A stretch of 64,000 nt of DNA, from contig NZ_JAERRJ010000016.1 in the NCBI RefSeq assembly GCF_016741815.1, positions 1 to 64,000 of the forward strand, read 5' to 3'. This stretch comes from Nocardia acididurans (GTDB lineage Bacteria; Actinomycetota; Actinomycetes; Mycobacteriales; Mycobacteriaceae). The translations under genes and the position numbers were made by a program. Shown here piece by piece: positions 15,361 through 23,888 of the stretch (the stretch's first letter is position 1; each line of letters starts with the position of its first letter). The notes beneath the pieces were generated by a model. It worked only from the letters and a program-made list of their open reading frames with translations, ran no database searches and was not told where the DNA came from.

Positions 15361-16718
15361 CATCGGCACAGGTGATCAACCCCGCGACCGAACAGGTCGT
15401 GACCACAATCGAGGCGGCCGACCAGGCCGCTACCGACGCCGCCATCGCGCGGGCCCAGCGGGCGCTGACCTCCTGGCGTCAGGTCGCGCCCGGTGATCGC
15501 GCCCGGCTGCTGCGCCGCTTCGCCGAGGCCGTCGACGCCGACCTGGAACGGCTGGCCGGGCTCGAGGTGACCAATGCCGGGCACACCATCGGCAATGCGC
15601 GCTGGGAGGCCGGCAATGTGCGCGATGTGCTGCACTACAGCGCCGGTATGCCGGAACGGTTGCTGGGCAATCAGATTCCGGTCGTGGGCGGGGTGGACAT
15701 CACCTTCCACGAACCCCTCGGCGTGGTCGGGGTGATCGTGCCGTGGAACTTCCCCATGCCCATCGCGGCCTGGGGTTTCGGGCCCGCGCTGGCCGCCGGG
15801 AACACGGTGGTGCTCAAACCCGCCGAACTGACCCCGCTCACCGCCATCCGGCTGGCGGAGCTGGCGCTGGACGCGGGCCTGCCGGAACACGTCTTCCAGG
15901 TCGTGACCGGGAAAGGATCGGTGGTCGGGCAGCGGTTCGTCACCCATCCGGCGGTGCGCAAGGTGGTGTTCACCGGCTCCACCGAGGTCGGCAAGCAGAT
16001 CATGGCCGGGTGCGCCGAGCAGGTGAAGCGGGTGACCCTCGAACTGGGCGGCAAGAGCGCCAATATCGTGTTCGCCGACGCCGACCTGGAGAAGGCCGCC
16101 GCCACCGCGCCGTACGCCGTGTTCGACAATGCCGGGCAGGACTGCTGCGCGCGATCGCGAATCCTGGTGCAGCGCAGCGTCTTCGATCGGTTCCTGGAAC
16201 TGCTGGAACCGGCGGTGCAGGGGGTGCGGGTCGGCGATCCCGCCGACGCGGCCACCGAGATGGGTCCGCTCATCTCCGCCGCGCACCGGGATCGGGTGGC
16301 CGGATTCCTGGAGCCCTCGACCAAGGTGGCCTTCACCGGATCCCGGCCCGACGGCCCCGGATTCTGGTTCGCCCCCACGGTCGTGCTGCCCGCCTCACCC
16401 GCCGACCGGATCCTGACCGAGGAGGTGTTCGGCCCGGTGGTCGCGGTGCTGCCGTTCGACGACGAGGCCGACGCCATCCGCCTGGCCAACGACACCGAAT
16501 ACGGGCTGTCCGGCTCGCTGTGGACCTCCGATGTCGGTCGCGCCCTGCGAGTTTCGCGAGCCGTCGAAGCCGGGAACCTGTCGGTGAACTCGCACTCCTC
16601 GGTGCGCTACTGGACCCCGTTCGGCGGTTTCAAACAGTCCGGCCTCGGCCGGGAACTCGGCCCCGACGCCGCCCGCGCCTTCACCGAGACCAAGAACGTC
16701 TTCATCGCCACCGACTGA
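15357..16718 (+). CDS. Aldehyde dehydrogenase (gamma-glutamyl-aminoaldehyde/aminobutyraldehyde type)
   Basis: A 453-residue NAD(P)-dependent aldehyde dehydrogenase, slightly shorter than the usual 475-495. It shows the NAD site GVVGVIVPWNFPMP, the GSTEVG loop, catalytic Glu in VTLELGGKSANIVF and catalytic Cys in DNAGQDCCARSR. EEVFGPVVAVLPF and PFGGFKQSGLGRELG are also present. In gamma-glutamylamine pathways such an enzyme oxidises the aldehyde intermediate. Start GTG 15357 overlaps the hydrolase stop (GTGA), so translation is coupled. The specific aldehyde is inferred from context only. Confidence 0.92.
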   Translation: MTSAQVINPATEQVVTTIEAADQAATDAAIARAQRALTSWRQVAPGDRARLLRRFAEAVDADLERLAGLEVTNAGHTIGNARWEAGNVRDVLHYSAGMPERLLGNQIPVVGGVDITFHEPLGVVGVIVPWNFPMPIAAWGFGPALAAGNTVVLKPAELTPLTAIRLAELALDAGLPEHVFQVVTGKGSVVGQRFVTHPAVRKVVFTGSTEVGKQIMAGCAEQVKRVTLELGGKSANIVFADADLEKAAATAPYAVFDNAGQDCCARSRILVQRSVFDRFLELLEPAVQGVRVGDPADAATEMGPLISAAHRDRVAGFLEPSTKVAFTGSRPDGPGFWFAPTVVLPASPADRILTEEVFGPVVAVLPFDDEADAIRLANDTEYGLSGSLWTSDVGRALRVSRAVEAGNLSVNSHSSVRYWTPFGGFKQSGLGRELGPDAARAFTETKNVFIATD

Positions 16719-16761
16719 CCGCCGGTCCGATCGGCTCACTCACCACTACAAAGGAGATGCG

Positions 16762-17526
16762 TTGCAGCGCTTACAGGATCGAGTCGCGGTCGTCACCGGC
16801 GGCGGCAGCGGCATCGGCTTGGCCACCGTCCGCCGCTTCGCCCAGGAGGGCGCGAAGGTGGTGGTCGCCGATATCGACGCCACCAGCGGCGAAGCCGCGG
16901 CCGCCGAGGTGAACGGTCTGTACGTGAAGGTCGACGTCACCGATGAGACACAGGTCGAGGCGCTGTTCCAGACCGCCGTCGACACCTACGGCGGACTCGA
17001 CATCGCCTTCAACAACGCGGGAATCTCACCGCCGGAGGACGATTCGATCCTCACCACCGGGATCGAGGCGTGGCGGCGGGTGCAGGAGGTGAATCTGACC
17101 TCGGTCTACCTGTGCAGCAAATACGCCATCAACCACATGCTCGAACGCGGGAGGGGCTCGGTGATCAACACCGCCTCCTTCGTCGCCGTCATGGGCGCGG
17201 CCACCTCACAGATCTCCTACACCGCCTCCAAGGGCGGCGTGCTCGCCATGAGCCGGGAACTCGGAGTCCAGTTCGCGCGCAACGGTATCCGGGTGAACGC
17301 GCTGTGTCCCGGACCGGTGAACACGCCGCTGCTGCAGGAGCTGTTCGCCAAGGATCCCGAACGCGCCGCGCGCCGGCTGGTGCACATTCCGCTGGGCCGC
17401 TTCGCCCAGCCGGAGGAGATCGCCGCCGCCGTGGCCTTCCTCGCCAGCGACGACTCCTCGTTCATCACCGCCTCGCAGTTCCTCGTCGACGGCGGCATCT
17501 CGGGCGCGTACGTGACCCCGCTGTAG
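16762..17526 (+). CDS. Short-chain dehydrogenase/reductase (FabG-like)
   Basis: A 254-residue classical SDR with cofactor motif TGGGSGIG, NNAG, the serine strand INTASFVA and catalytic YTASK. The C-terminus LASDDSSFITASQFLVDGG is typical. The Asp in VADIDA after the second strand predicts NAD rather than NADP preference. The start is TTG 16762: AAGGAG lies 5 nt upstream, and the nearby ATG at 16757 is in another frame. It follows the aldehyde dehydrogenase by 43 bp and closes the operon. Its hydroxy or keto substrate is unknown. Confidence 0.88.
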   Translation: MQRLQDRVAVVTGGGSGIGLATVRRFAQEGAKVVVADIDATSGEAAAAEVNGLYVKVDVTDETQVEALFQTAVDTYGGLDIAFNNAGISPPEDDSILTTGIEAWRRVQEVNLTSVYLCSKYAINHMLERGRGSVINTASFVAVMGAATSQISYTASKGGVLAMSRELGVQFARNGIRVNALCPGPVNTPLLQELFAKDPERAARRLVHIPLGRFAQPEEIAAAVAFLASDDSSFITASQFLVDGGISGAYVTPL

Positions 17527-17528
17527 CG

Positions 17529-18389
17529 TCAATCGTCCTCGGGGACATCCGTTTTCAGCAGGCGCTTGGGGTGCATGCCGTTCACCTGCCCGATGAAGGG
17601 CGGATGGATGCTGTAGCCCAGCATGCGGCGGATGTCCTCGCTGACGGCCCGCACGATGTCGTGCGGGGTGGACAGTGTGAAGGCCTCCTGCGGGCGCAGC
17701 CACGGCTCGCAGTACTGGGCCGTGAGCGCCAGCCGGGGCGCGGGGGAGTGGTTCGCGCCGCCGCCGTGCCACAGCGTGCCGAGGAAGAACACACAGGATC
17801 CGGCGGGCATGACGACGGGTACGCGCTCGTCGGTGTCCGCCGGGAGCCGGTTGCCCCACGCGTGGCTGCCGAGCACGATATCCGTCGCGCCGTTTTCGGC
17901 GGTGAAGTCGTCGACGGCCCAGATCGTGGCCGCGCTCAACGCCTTTCGTGGCCGCGGCAGCGGATAGAAGCCGTCGTCGGTGTGCAGCATCTGCGCGGCC
18001 TCACCCGGGGTGATGTTGATGGCCTGGATCATCGACAGCAGATAGTTGGGCATGAGCAGGCGATCCAGCAGTGCCAGCACCCGCGGATGCGCCACCACCC
18101 GATCGCAGCTGCGGGTCTTGTTGAGCAGGCTGTACACGCGCTGGGTGGCATGACCCTCGAAGTTGTTGCGGCCGGTGCGATCCAGCAGCGGGCGAACCTC
18201 GCGCCGGATCTCCGCGAGTTCCTCCGGCGTCAGCAGATCCGCCAGGATCACGTACCCGTCCCGCAGTACCGCGTCCAGATCCGCTTGCGCCACAGCGGGA
18301 TCCACCGTCCCGCCGCTGCTCTCGGTGCGCCGGTACCGCCCGGCGAGATCGCCCGCCAGGTCGACCACGGATGAGACTTCGGCGCCCAT
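17529..18389 (-). CDS. Phytanoyl-CoA dioxygenase (PhyH) family protein
   Basis: A 286-residue Fe(II)/2-oxoglutarate oxygenase of the PhyH family. The iron-binding HxD is in MLHTDDGFYPL and a distal His/Arg region in GTLWHGGGANHSPAPRLALTAQY. The start ATG 18389 has GGAGGG 5 nt upstream. It is divergent from a TetR gene across 47 bp that hold a palindromic operator, so that regulator very probably controls it. It converges on the SDR with only 2 bp between stops. The substrate could be a lipid or a natural product. Confidence 0.87.
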   Translation of the reverse strand: MGAEVSSVVDLAGDLAGRYRRTESSGGTVDPAVAQADLDAVLRDGYVILADLLTPEELAEIRREVRPLLDRTGRNNFEGHATQRVYSLLNKTRSCDRVVAHPRVLALLDRLLMPNYLLSMIQAINITPGEAAQMLHTDDGFYPLPRPRKALSAATIWAVDDFTAENGATDIVLGSHAWGNRLPADTDERVPVVMPAGSCVFFLGTLWHGGGANHSPAPRLALTAQYCEPWLRPQEAFTLSTPHDIVRAVSEDIRRMLGYSIHPPFIGQVNGMHPKRLLKTDVPEDD

Positions 18390-18409
18390 GAGGCCCTCCG
18401 ATCCAAAAC

Positions 18410-18427
18410 ATAACTGAGTTCTGTTAT
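18410..18427. promoter_or_regulatory. Palindromic operator between PhyH and TetR genes
   Basis: ATAACTGAGTTCTGTTAT is an imperfect 18-bp palindrome (arms ATAAC-n-GA / TC-n-GTTAT, 14 of 18 positions symmetric). It fills the middle of the 47-bp divergent gap and lies 10 bp before the TetR start. This geometry is classical for a TetR repressor controlling itself and the divergent gene. Confidence 0.7.
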
Positions 18428-18436
18428 TGTCCGAGG

Positions 18437-19015
18437 GTGGCACGCGCACCGCTGGGACGTCAACAACTTCTGGATGCCGCCCGCGCCGAACTGATCGACG
18501 GCAACGGCGTGGTGGATCTGCACGCCCTCAAACGGCGCTCCGGGCTCAGCACCGGCGCGCTCTATCACCACTTCGGCTCCAAAGCCGGTCTGCTGGTTGC
18601 CGTGTACGAGCAGTTCCACGCCGGACTGGTGGCCGCCATCGCCGACGACACCCTCCCCCCGGGCGGGCACTGGGGCGACCGGGAACAAGCGCGCACCCGC
18701 AATTTCGTCGCCTACCACTTCGGTGATCCACTGGCCGAACTGCTGCTCACCCGCATCGTGCTGGAACCCGAGGTGGCCGAACTGGAAGCCGGCGCGCTCG
18801 CGCGCCTGACCGCCTCGGCCGGTCGCAATATCCGGCAGGGCCAGCTCGACGGCGATATCGACCCCGCCATCGACGCGGAACTGGCGGGTGCGTGCATCAT
18901 CGGCGCGGTGCGCTACGGCATCGCCGATCAGCTGCGCCGCGACCCGCGGCCCTCGATCGATGTGGCCGCCGAACGGCTGTGGAATGTCATCGCGGGATCA
19001 CTGACGATCCGCTAG
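18437..19015 (+). CDS. TetR-family transcriptional regulator
   Basis: A 192-residue TetR protein. The HTH is near the N-terminus (VDLHALKRRSGLSTGALYHHFGSKAGLLVAVYEQF), and the C-terminal helical domain carries the ligand pocket. Start is GTG 18437. It is divergent from the PhyH oxygenase with a palindrome in the shared promoter, so it probably represses both. Ligand unknown; the oxygenase substrate or product is the natural guess. Confidence 0.9.
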   Translation: MARAPLGRQQLLDAARAELIDGNGVVDLHALKRRSGLSTGALYHHFGSKAGLLVAVYEQFHAGLVAAIADDTLPPGGHWGDREQARTRNFVAYHFGDPLAELLLTRIVLEPEVAELEAGALARLTASAGRNIRQGQLDGDIDPAIDAELAGACIIGAVRYGIADQLRRDPRPSIDVAAERLWNVIAGSLTIR

Positions 19016-19020
19016 GAGGC

Positions 19021-19896
19021 TCAGCCCAGCACCGGGAGACTGTGCTCGCTCGCGAGCCGCGACAGCGCCCGCTGCATGATGCCGGTGACATGGTCGTAGG
19101 CGGTCTCCGGATCGGGATCGTCGCCCAGTTCTCGCCGCAGATCGATCGGCGACAGGAATTCGATGGTCACCTTGGTCGGCAGCGGCAGATGTCCGGCCAG
19201 ATCGCTGATGTTCACGATCCACGGCAGCGCCAGTGAGATCGGGAAGACCTTGAGCCGGAACATCTTGTCCAGCTTCAGGAGTCGGGCCAGCCGATCGCCA
19301 CGGGTCAGGATGAGGTGGTTCTCGTGCGCGCCGTAGTTGACCATCGGGACAATCGGCACGCGCTCCTGCCAGGCCAGTCGCGCGAATCCGGTGCGGCCCG
19401 CGAAATCGATGCGATCCTCCTGCCAGGCCGGGCGGTGCACCTCCCAGTCCCCGCCCGGGTACACCAGCACCGCCGCGCCACTGCGCAGGGCGGTGCGGGC
19501 ATTCTCCGGATTCGCGGCCAGCGTACCGAACTTCGCGGCGGCGTCACCCAGCAGCGGCGCGGCCATCACCAGATTGTGCGCGAGCTGATAGAACGGCCGC
19601 TGCGGCCCGAAGTGCCGGGTGAACGCCAGCGTCGTCACCATCACCTCGGGAGAGACGTTCCCACCGGAATGATTGCCCACCACCAGGATCGGGCCCCGGG
19701 CCGGAATCCGCTCCAGACCCCGGACCTCCGGGCGGAAGTACAGCCGCGCCGCCTCCCAGGCCGGACCGAGCACGCGGGCAATGAATTCCGGATCACGCAG
19801 GGTCAGATCACCCTCGGGAACCCGCTCCCCGACCTGGCGGCCGATCCACTCGACCACCTCTCCGATGGGCAGTGACGGCAGTGCGAACAACTTCAT
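19021..19896 (-). CDS. Lysophospholipid acyltransferase-like protein
   Basis: A 291-residue PlsC-type acyltransferase with the catalytic His block written GPILVVGNHSGGNVSPEV, the variant seen in actinobacterial family members rather than the textbook H-x4-D. It continues with LVYPGGDWEVHRP and RLAWQERVPIVPMVNYGAHEN. It transfers acyl chains to a lysolipid or related acceptor at the membrane. It converges on the TetR gene 5 bp away and is divergent from the CoA-disulfide-reductase-like gene. The altered motif makes the acceptor uncertain. Confidence 0.85.
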   Translation of the reverse strand: MKLFALPSLPIGEVVEWIGRQVGERVPEGDLTLRDPEFIARVLGPAWEAARLYFRPEVRGLERIPARGPILVVGNHSGGNVSPEVMVTTLAFTRHFGPQRPFYQLAHNLVMAAPLLGDAAAKFGTLAANPENARTALRSGAAVLVYPGGDWEVHRPAWQEDRIDFAGRTGFARLAWQERVPIVPMVNYGAHENHLILTRGDRLARLLKLDKMFRLKVFPISLALPWIVNISDLAGHLPLPTKVTIEFLSPIDLRRELGDDPDPETAYDHVTGIMQRALSRLASEHSLPVLG

Positions 19897-19989
19897 GAGA
19901 CTTCCCGGATGACGCCCGATGCTGCTTGCTCACGCCATACCCGCCCCGCATCCGGCCACACCCGCGCCGCGCCTCGTACCGTAGATCGC

Positions 19990-21381
19990 ATGACCGAACG
20001 CGTGGTGATCATCGGAGCGGATGCGACCGGTATGGCGGCCGCCTCCCAGGCCCGCAGGATGAAAAGTGCCGCCGAACTGGAGATCGTGGTGTTCGAGCGC
20101 GGGCATTTCACCTCGTATTCCGCCTGCGGCATCCCGTACTGGGTGGGCGGCGACGTCGACTCGCGTGACGATCTCATCGCGCGCACTCCCGCCGAGCACC
20201 GGGCGCGCGACATCGACCTGCGGTTGCGCACCGAGGTGGTGGAACTCGACGTTCCCGGGCGGCGGGTGCTGGTTCGCGAACTGGACGGCGGCGGCGAAAC
20301 CTGGTGGGGCTACGACAAACTCGTGCTCGCCACCGGCGCCACGCCGATCCGCCCGCCGATGCCCGGAATCGACGCCGCCGGGGTGCACGGCGTGCAGACC
20401 CTCGACGACGGGCAGGCGCTCATCGACACCCTGGACACCCTCGACGCGAAAGCCGAGCGGTCGGCGGTGGTGGTCGGCGCGGGCTACATCGGGGTGGAGA
20501 TCGCCGAGGCGCTGATCAATCGCGGGTACCGGGTGACCATGCTGACCCGGAGCTCGCAGCCCATGTCCACCCTCGATCCGGATATGGGTGAGCTCATCCG
20601 GAAGGCCATGGAGGGCATGGGGATTCGCGTCGTCACCGACGCCGAGGTCACCGCCGTCCACACCGGCGACGACGGTCGCGCGCGCAGCGTCGCCACCTCG
20701 GATGCCGAATATCCGGCCGACGTGGTCGTTCTCGGCATCGGCGTGCGACCGGCCACCGACCTCGCCGCGGCCGCCGGGCTGCCGCTCGGGCCGCACGGCG
20801 GTCTGGTGACCGACCTCGCCATGCGGGTGCGCGGCCACGAGAACATCTGGGCCGGAGGCGATTGCGTAGAGGTGCTGGACCTGGTGTCCGGGTCCCTGCG
20901 GCACATCCCGCTGGGTACGCACGCCAACAAGCACGGCCAGATCATCGGCTCCGGCGTCGGCGGCGACTACGCGACCTTCCCCGGCGTGGTCGGCACCGCG
21001 GTCAGCAAGGTCTGCGATCTCGAGGTGGCCCGAACCGGCCTGCTGGAGAAGGACGCTCGCGAGGCGGGCCTGCAGTACGTCACCGTCACCATCGAATCCA
21101 CCAGCCGCTCGGGCTATTACCCGGGCGCCGCGCTCATGACGGTGAAGATGCTCGCCGAACGCCGCACCGGCCGTGTCCTGGGCGTCCAGATCGTGGGGCG
21201 GGAGGGTGCGGGCAAGCGCATCGACATCGCGGCCGTGGCCCTCACCGCGCGCATGACCGCCGACCAGATGATCGCCCTCGATCTCGGGTACGCCCCGCCG
21301 TTCTCCCCGGTGTGGGATCCGGTGCTGGTGGCCGCCCGCAAGGCCGCCATGGCGGTGCGCAAGGACCAGTTCGTGCGCTGA
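19990..21381 (+). CDS. FAD-dependent pyridine-nucleotide disulfide oxidoreductase, CoA-disulfide-reductase type
   Basis: A 463-residue flavoprotein with an N-terminal FAD site (VVIIGADATGMAAAS; the usual GGxxAG is varied), a single redox Cys46 in SYSACGIPYW and a second nucleotide site VVGAGYIGVEIAEAL. IWAGGDCVEV and a C-terminal dimerisation domain follow. The single-Cys SxxxC motif groups it with CoA-disulfide reductases and NAD(P)H sulfur or peroxide reductases, which keep low-molecular-weight thiols reduced. Actinomycetes use mycothiol, so the physiological disulfide is uncertain. Start ATG 19990 matches the family. Confidence 0.86.
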   Translation: MTERVVIIGADATGMAAASQARRMKSAAELEIVVFERGHFTSYSACGIPYWVGGDVDSRDDLIARTPAEHRARDIDLRLRTEVVELDVPGRRVLVRELDGGGETWWGYDKLVLATGATPIRPPMPGIDAAGVHGVQTLDDGQALIDTLDTLDAKAERSAVVVGAGYIGVEIAEALINRGYRVTMLTRSSQPMSTLDPDMGELIRKAMEGMGIRVVTDAEVTAVHTGDDGRARSVATSDAEYPADVVVLGIGVRPATDLAAAAGLPLGPHGGLVTDLAMRVRGHENIWAGGDCVEVLDLVSGSLRHIPLGTHANKHGQIIGSGVGGDYATFPGVVGTAVSKVCDLEVARTGLLEKDAREAGLQYVTVTIESTSRSGYYPGAALMTVKMLAERRTGRVLGVQIVGREGAGKRIDIAAVALTARMTADQMIALDLGYAPPFSPVWDPVLVAARKAAMAVRKDQFVR

Positions 21382-21392
21382 GGCTCGAAAAT

Positions 21393-21412
21393 GCGTAACC
21401 GATGCGTTACGC
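21393..21412. promoter_or_regulatory. Inverted repeat covering the ArsR gene start region
   Basis: GCGTAAC (21393-21399) and GTTACGC (21406-21412) are perfect 7-bp arms around CGATGC, just upstream of the ArsR-type coding region. The site would overlap an upstream ATG (21402) but not the GTG at 21420, which favours the later start. It is the expected place for autoregulation. Confidence 0.6.
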
Positions 21413-21419
21413 TTTCGGG

Positions 21420-21785
21420 GTGGATGAGGTTGCCGCCGCGATCGCCGACCCGGTACGCCGGGAGATCCTGCTCGCCCTGCACGCGGGCACGCTCACCGCG
21501 GGCGATATCGCCGAGCTGTTCCCGATCAGCCGCCCGGCGGTGAGCAGGCACCTGCGGGTGCTGCGCGAATCCGGGCTGGTTCGCGACGAACTCGTCGGCA
21601 GGCAGCGCTTCTACCACCTGGAGGCCGGGCCGCTGCGCGAGATCGCGGACTGGCTGGCGCAATTCGAGTCGCATCGCGGCTGGGAGGCGCACTTGGACGC
21701 ATTGGAGACCGAGGTCTACCGGACCCGGCGTGAACGCCGCACCCGCCCGGCCGGACCCGGCAGCGCAAAGGAGAACACCGCATGA
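21420..21785 (+). CDS. ArsR-family transcriptional regulator
   Basis: A winged-helix regulator of about 121 residues: DEVAAAIADPVRREILLALHAGTLTAGDIAELFPISRPAVSRHLRVLRESGLVRDE. It lacks the metal-binding Cys motif of ArsR/SmtB and belongs to the subgroup paired with AHSA1 proteins. I use GTG 21420 because the region from 21393 to 21412 is an inverted repeat; ATG 21402 is the alternative, giving 127 residues. Its stop overlaps the next ATG by 4 bp. Confidence 0.85.
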   Translation: MDEVAAAIADPVRREILLALHAGTLTAGDIAELFPISRPAVSRHLRVLRESGLVRDELVGRQRFYHLEAGPLREIADWLAQFESHRGWEAHLDALETEVYRTRRERRTRPAGPGSAKENTA

Positions 21786-22294
21786 CCCCCACCCCCGCCG
21801 GACGCCTGCTCGGCACCGCCACCGGCCGCGACCTGATTCTGACCCGCCACTTCCGCGCCCCCATCGCCGACGTGTGGGACAGCCTCACCGAATCCGAGCG
21901 CAGCGCACGCTGGTTCGGACCCTGGAAGGGCGAGTCCGGGACCGGCCGGACCATCCAGGTGCAGATGAGCTTCGAAGAGACACAACCGTGGATGGATATG
22001 CACATCGACGTCTGCGAGCCGCCACGCCGGCTCGGCCTGTCCGCGGTCGACGAGTGGGGCAGCTGGGTACTGGAGGTGACGCTCACCGAGGACGCCTCCG
22101 GCACCGAACTCGTCTTCACCCACCACCTGACCCCCGACGTCGACGTCTCCAGCGTCGGCCCCGGCTGGGAGTACTACCTGGACAACTGGGTCGCCGCCTT
22201 CGACGACGACCCACTGCCCGCCTTCGACGACTACTACCCCTCGATGAAGCCCTACTACGAGGAGCTCGCCGCCGCCTCCGGCACGACCGAGTAA
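21782..22294 (+). CDS. AHSA1/SRPBCC-domain protein
   Basis: A 170-residue START-like (AHSA1) protein: LILTRHFRAPIADVWDSLTESERSARWFGPW, then beta strands and a C-terminal helix ending PSMKPYYEELAAA. These bind small hydrophobic molecules. ArsR-AHSA1 pairs are common in actinobacteria, where the regulator controls the binding protein. Translation is coupled to the ArsR gene by a 4-bp overlap. Its last 40 bp overlap the convergent RibD-like gene. Confidence 0.88.
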   Translation: MTPTPAGRLLGTATGRDLILTRHFRAPIADVWDSLTESERSARWFGPWKGESGTGRTIQVQMSFEETQPWMDMHIDVCEPPRRLGLSAVDEWGSWVLEVTLTEDASGTELVFTHHLTPDVDVSSVGPGWEYYLDNWVAAFDDDPLPAFDDYYPSMKPYYEELAAASGTTE

Positions 22295-22809
22295 CGGACA
22301 CAGGCGAAGTCGCCGTTGTGCGCCACCTCCTCTGTCTTCAGTTCCAGGCGGCGGGGAAGCAGCGGCGCACCCGCGCCCAGGGTGACCGGCGCGATCGAGA
22401 CGATGATCTCGTCGAGCAAGCCGTGATCGGCGAACTGGCCCACCAGCTCCCCGCCGCCCATGATCCAGAGATCCTTCCCGGCGGCCGCCTCGGCCATCTC
22501 CTTGTGCACCGCGTCCACCGGTCCGGTGGTGAAGCGGATGTCGCGGCCGTCGTCGAATGACGGGAACTCCCGATGGGTGAACACCCAGGTGGGGATGTCG
22601 AAAGCCCAGGGCCCCGGATCGTTGTCGATAACCCACTGATAGGTGCTCGCGCCCATGGCGATCGCCCCCGCGTTCGCCGTGAAATGATTGAGACCCAGCG
22701 GGCCGTCGGGATCGGCGTGCCGCGACAGCAGCCAGTCCAGCTTGTGATCGGGTGTCGCGAGGAACCCGTCCAGGCTGGTGGCGGTGTGGTAGACGGTCCT
22801 GAAGGTCAT
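22255..22809 (-). CDS. RibD C-terminal/dihydrofolate-reductase-like protein
   Basis: A 184-residue DHFR-fold reductase of the RibD_C family: VYHTATSLDGFLATPDHKLDWL, GAIAMGASTYQWV, KDLWIMGGGELVGQF and LLDEIIVSIAPVTLGAGAPLL. It probably uses NADPH on an unknown substrate. It is preceded by an AraC-DinB regulator whose stop is one base from this start, so the two form an operon. It converges on, and overlaps by 40 bp, the AHSA1 gene. Confidence 0.9.
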   Translation of the reverse strand: MTFRTVYHTATSLDGFLATPDHKLDWLLSRHADPDGPLGLNHFTANAGAIAMGASTYQWVIDNDPGPWAFDIPTWVFTHREFPSFDDGRDIRFTTGPVDAVHKEMAEAAAGKDLWIMGGGELVGQFADHGLLDEIIVSIAPVTLGAGAPLLPRRLELKTEEVAHNGDFACVRYSVVPEAAASSS

Positions 22810-22810
22810 G

Positions 22811-23734
22811 TCAGCCTCTCTTGCGGAGCCAGTCGATGGGATCGCCCGGATCGAGTTCGGTTGCCGTGGTGGCGTTTTCGGAATAGAGCCAATAGCGCGC
22901 CAGATGTCTGCGGTGCGCGGAGTAGCTCAGGACATGGGCGATGACGCTGCCGATGTGGAAACTCTCCGGCGGCTCGCACAGCGCGTCGATCAGGGTGTCG
23001 TCCCAGCCGCCGCGCAATTCCAGATCGCGCACGGTGTCGAGCCACCGCACCGCGACCCGGTCGTGGCGGCGCACCAGATCGGCCACGGTGTCGGCTTTGT
23101 CGTCCGGCATGTTCTCGCCGTGGATGGCGGCCAGCCAGACCTCCTTGGTCTCGATGTGATGAGCCAGGATCGACGCGATGGAATCCTCGGTGCCGCGGAA
23201 GGATTCGACCATGAACCCGTCGACCCTGGTGCGGCGGTACTGCTCGTCGGTGAGTTTCGCTGCGGCGTCGAGTAATTCGCGGGTGTCCTCGATATCGTGG
23301 TGCACCAGCAGGGTGGTTGGATCCATACCCGTCTGTCCTTTCGGTGCGTTCTCCACCCACAGCGACATGGGCGGATGGAAGTGGATGCCATTGCTCGCGG
23401 GCAGCCATCGGCGGCGTGCGTCCTCGGTGGTGGCGCTCGGCGGATGCCCGAAGGCCCTGCCGAACGCCCGGCTGAAACCCTCCACCGAGTCGTACCCGGC
23501 CGCGAACGCGACATCGGTCACCGAGGTCCCGGTCGACAGTTCCCACGCCGCGCGTTCGAGCAGCACCCGCCGCTTCAGCGCCACCGGGGACTCACCGGTG
23601 CCGCGCGAGAACTGCCGGGTGAAGTGGAACGGCGACACGTACGCGTCCGCCGCCATCTCACCCAGTGTGGTGTTGTCCTCGCGCAGGACCGCGTCGAGCA
23701 GTTCCCGCAGTCGATCTCGTCCGTTCCTGGCCAC
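22811..23734 (-). CDS. AraC-type regulator fused to a DinB-like domain
   Basis: A 307-residue fusion. Residues 1-110 are a double-HTH AraC DNA-binding domain placed at the N-terminus (LGEMAADAYVSPFHFTRQFSRGTGESP, VTDVAFAAGYDSVEGFSRAFGRAFGHPPS). Residues about 140-300 are a DinB/YfiT-like four-helix bundle with His residues (ILAHHIETKEVWLAAIHGENM, SVIAHVLSYSAHRRHLARYWL). DinB folds bind a divalent metal and in mycothiol users can carry thiol-transferase activity. A metal or thiol sensor is therefore plausible but inferred. It is coupled to the RibD-like gene. Confidence 0.87.
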   Translation of the reverse strand: MARNGRDRLRELLDAVLREDNTTLGEMAADAYVSPFHFTRQFSRGTGESPVALKRRVLLERAAWELSTGTSVTDVAFAAGYDSVEGFSRAFGRAFGHPPSATTEDARRRWLPASNGIHFHPPMSLWVENAPKGQTGMDPTTLLVHHDIEDTRELLDAAAKLTDEQYRRTRVDGFMVESFRGTEDSIASILAHHIETKEVWLAAIHGENMPDDKADTVADLVRRHDRVAVRWLDTVRDLELRGGWDDTLIDALCEPPESFHIGSVIAHVLSYSAHRRHLARYWLYSENATTATELDPGDPIDWLRKRG

Positions 23735-23888
23735 ATGACTACTCTGTCAAACCGCGCGGACCCGGCGCTTGACCGTTCTTGCTCACCTGATTCGACCTGT
23801 TCGCCCCATTCGGGCAATCGCGCTGATGCGGACGTGACCGGGCGGTTCTACAGTCGGTGGACCAGGAAGCGGGAGGACAGGATTCGAG

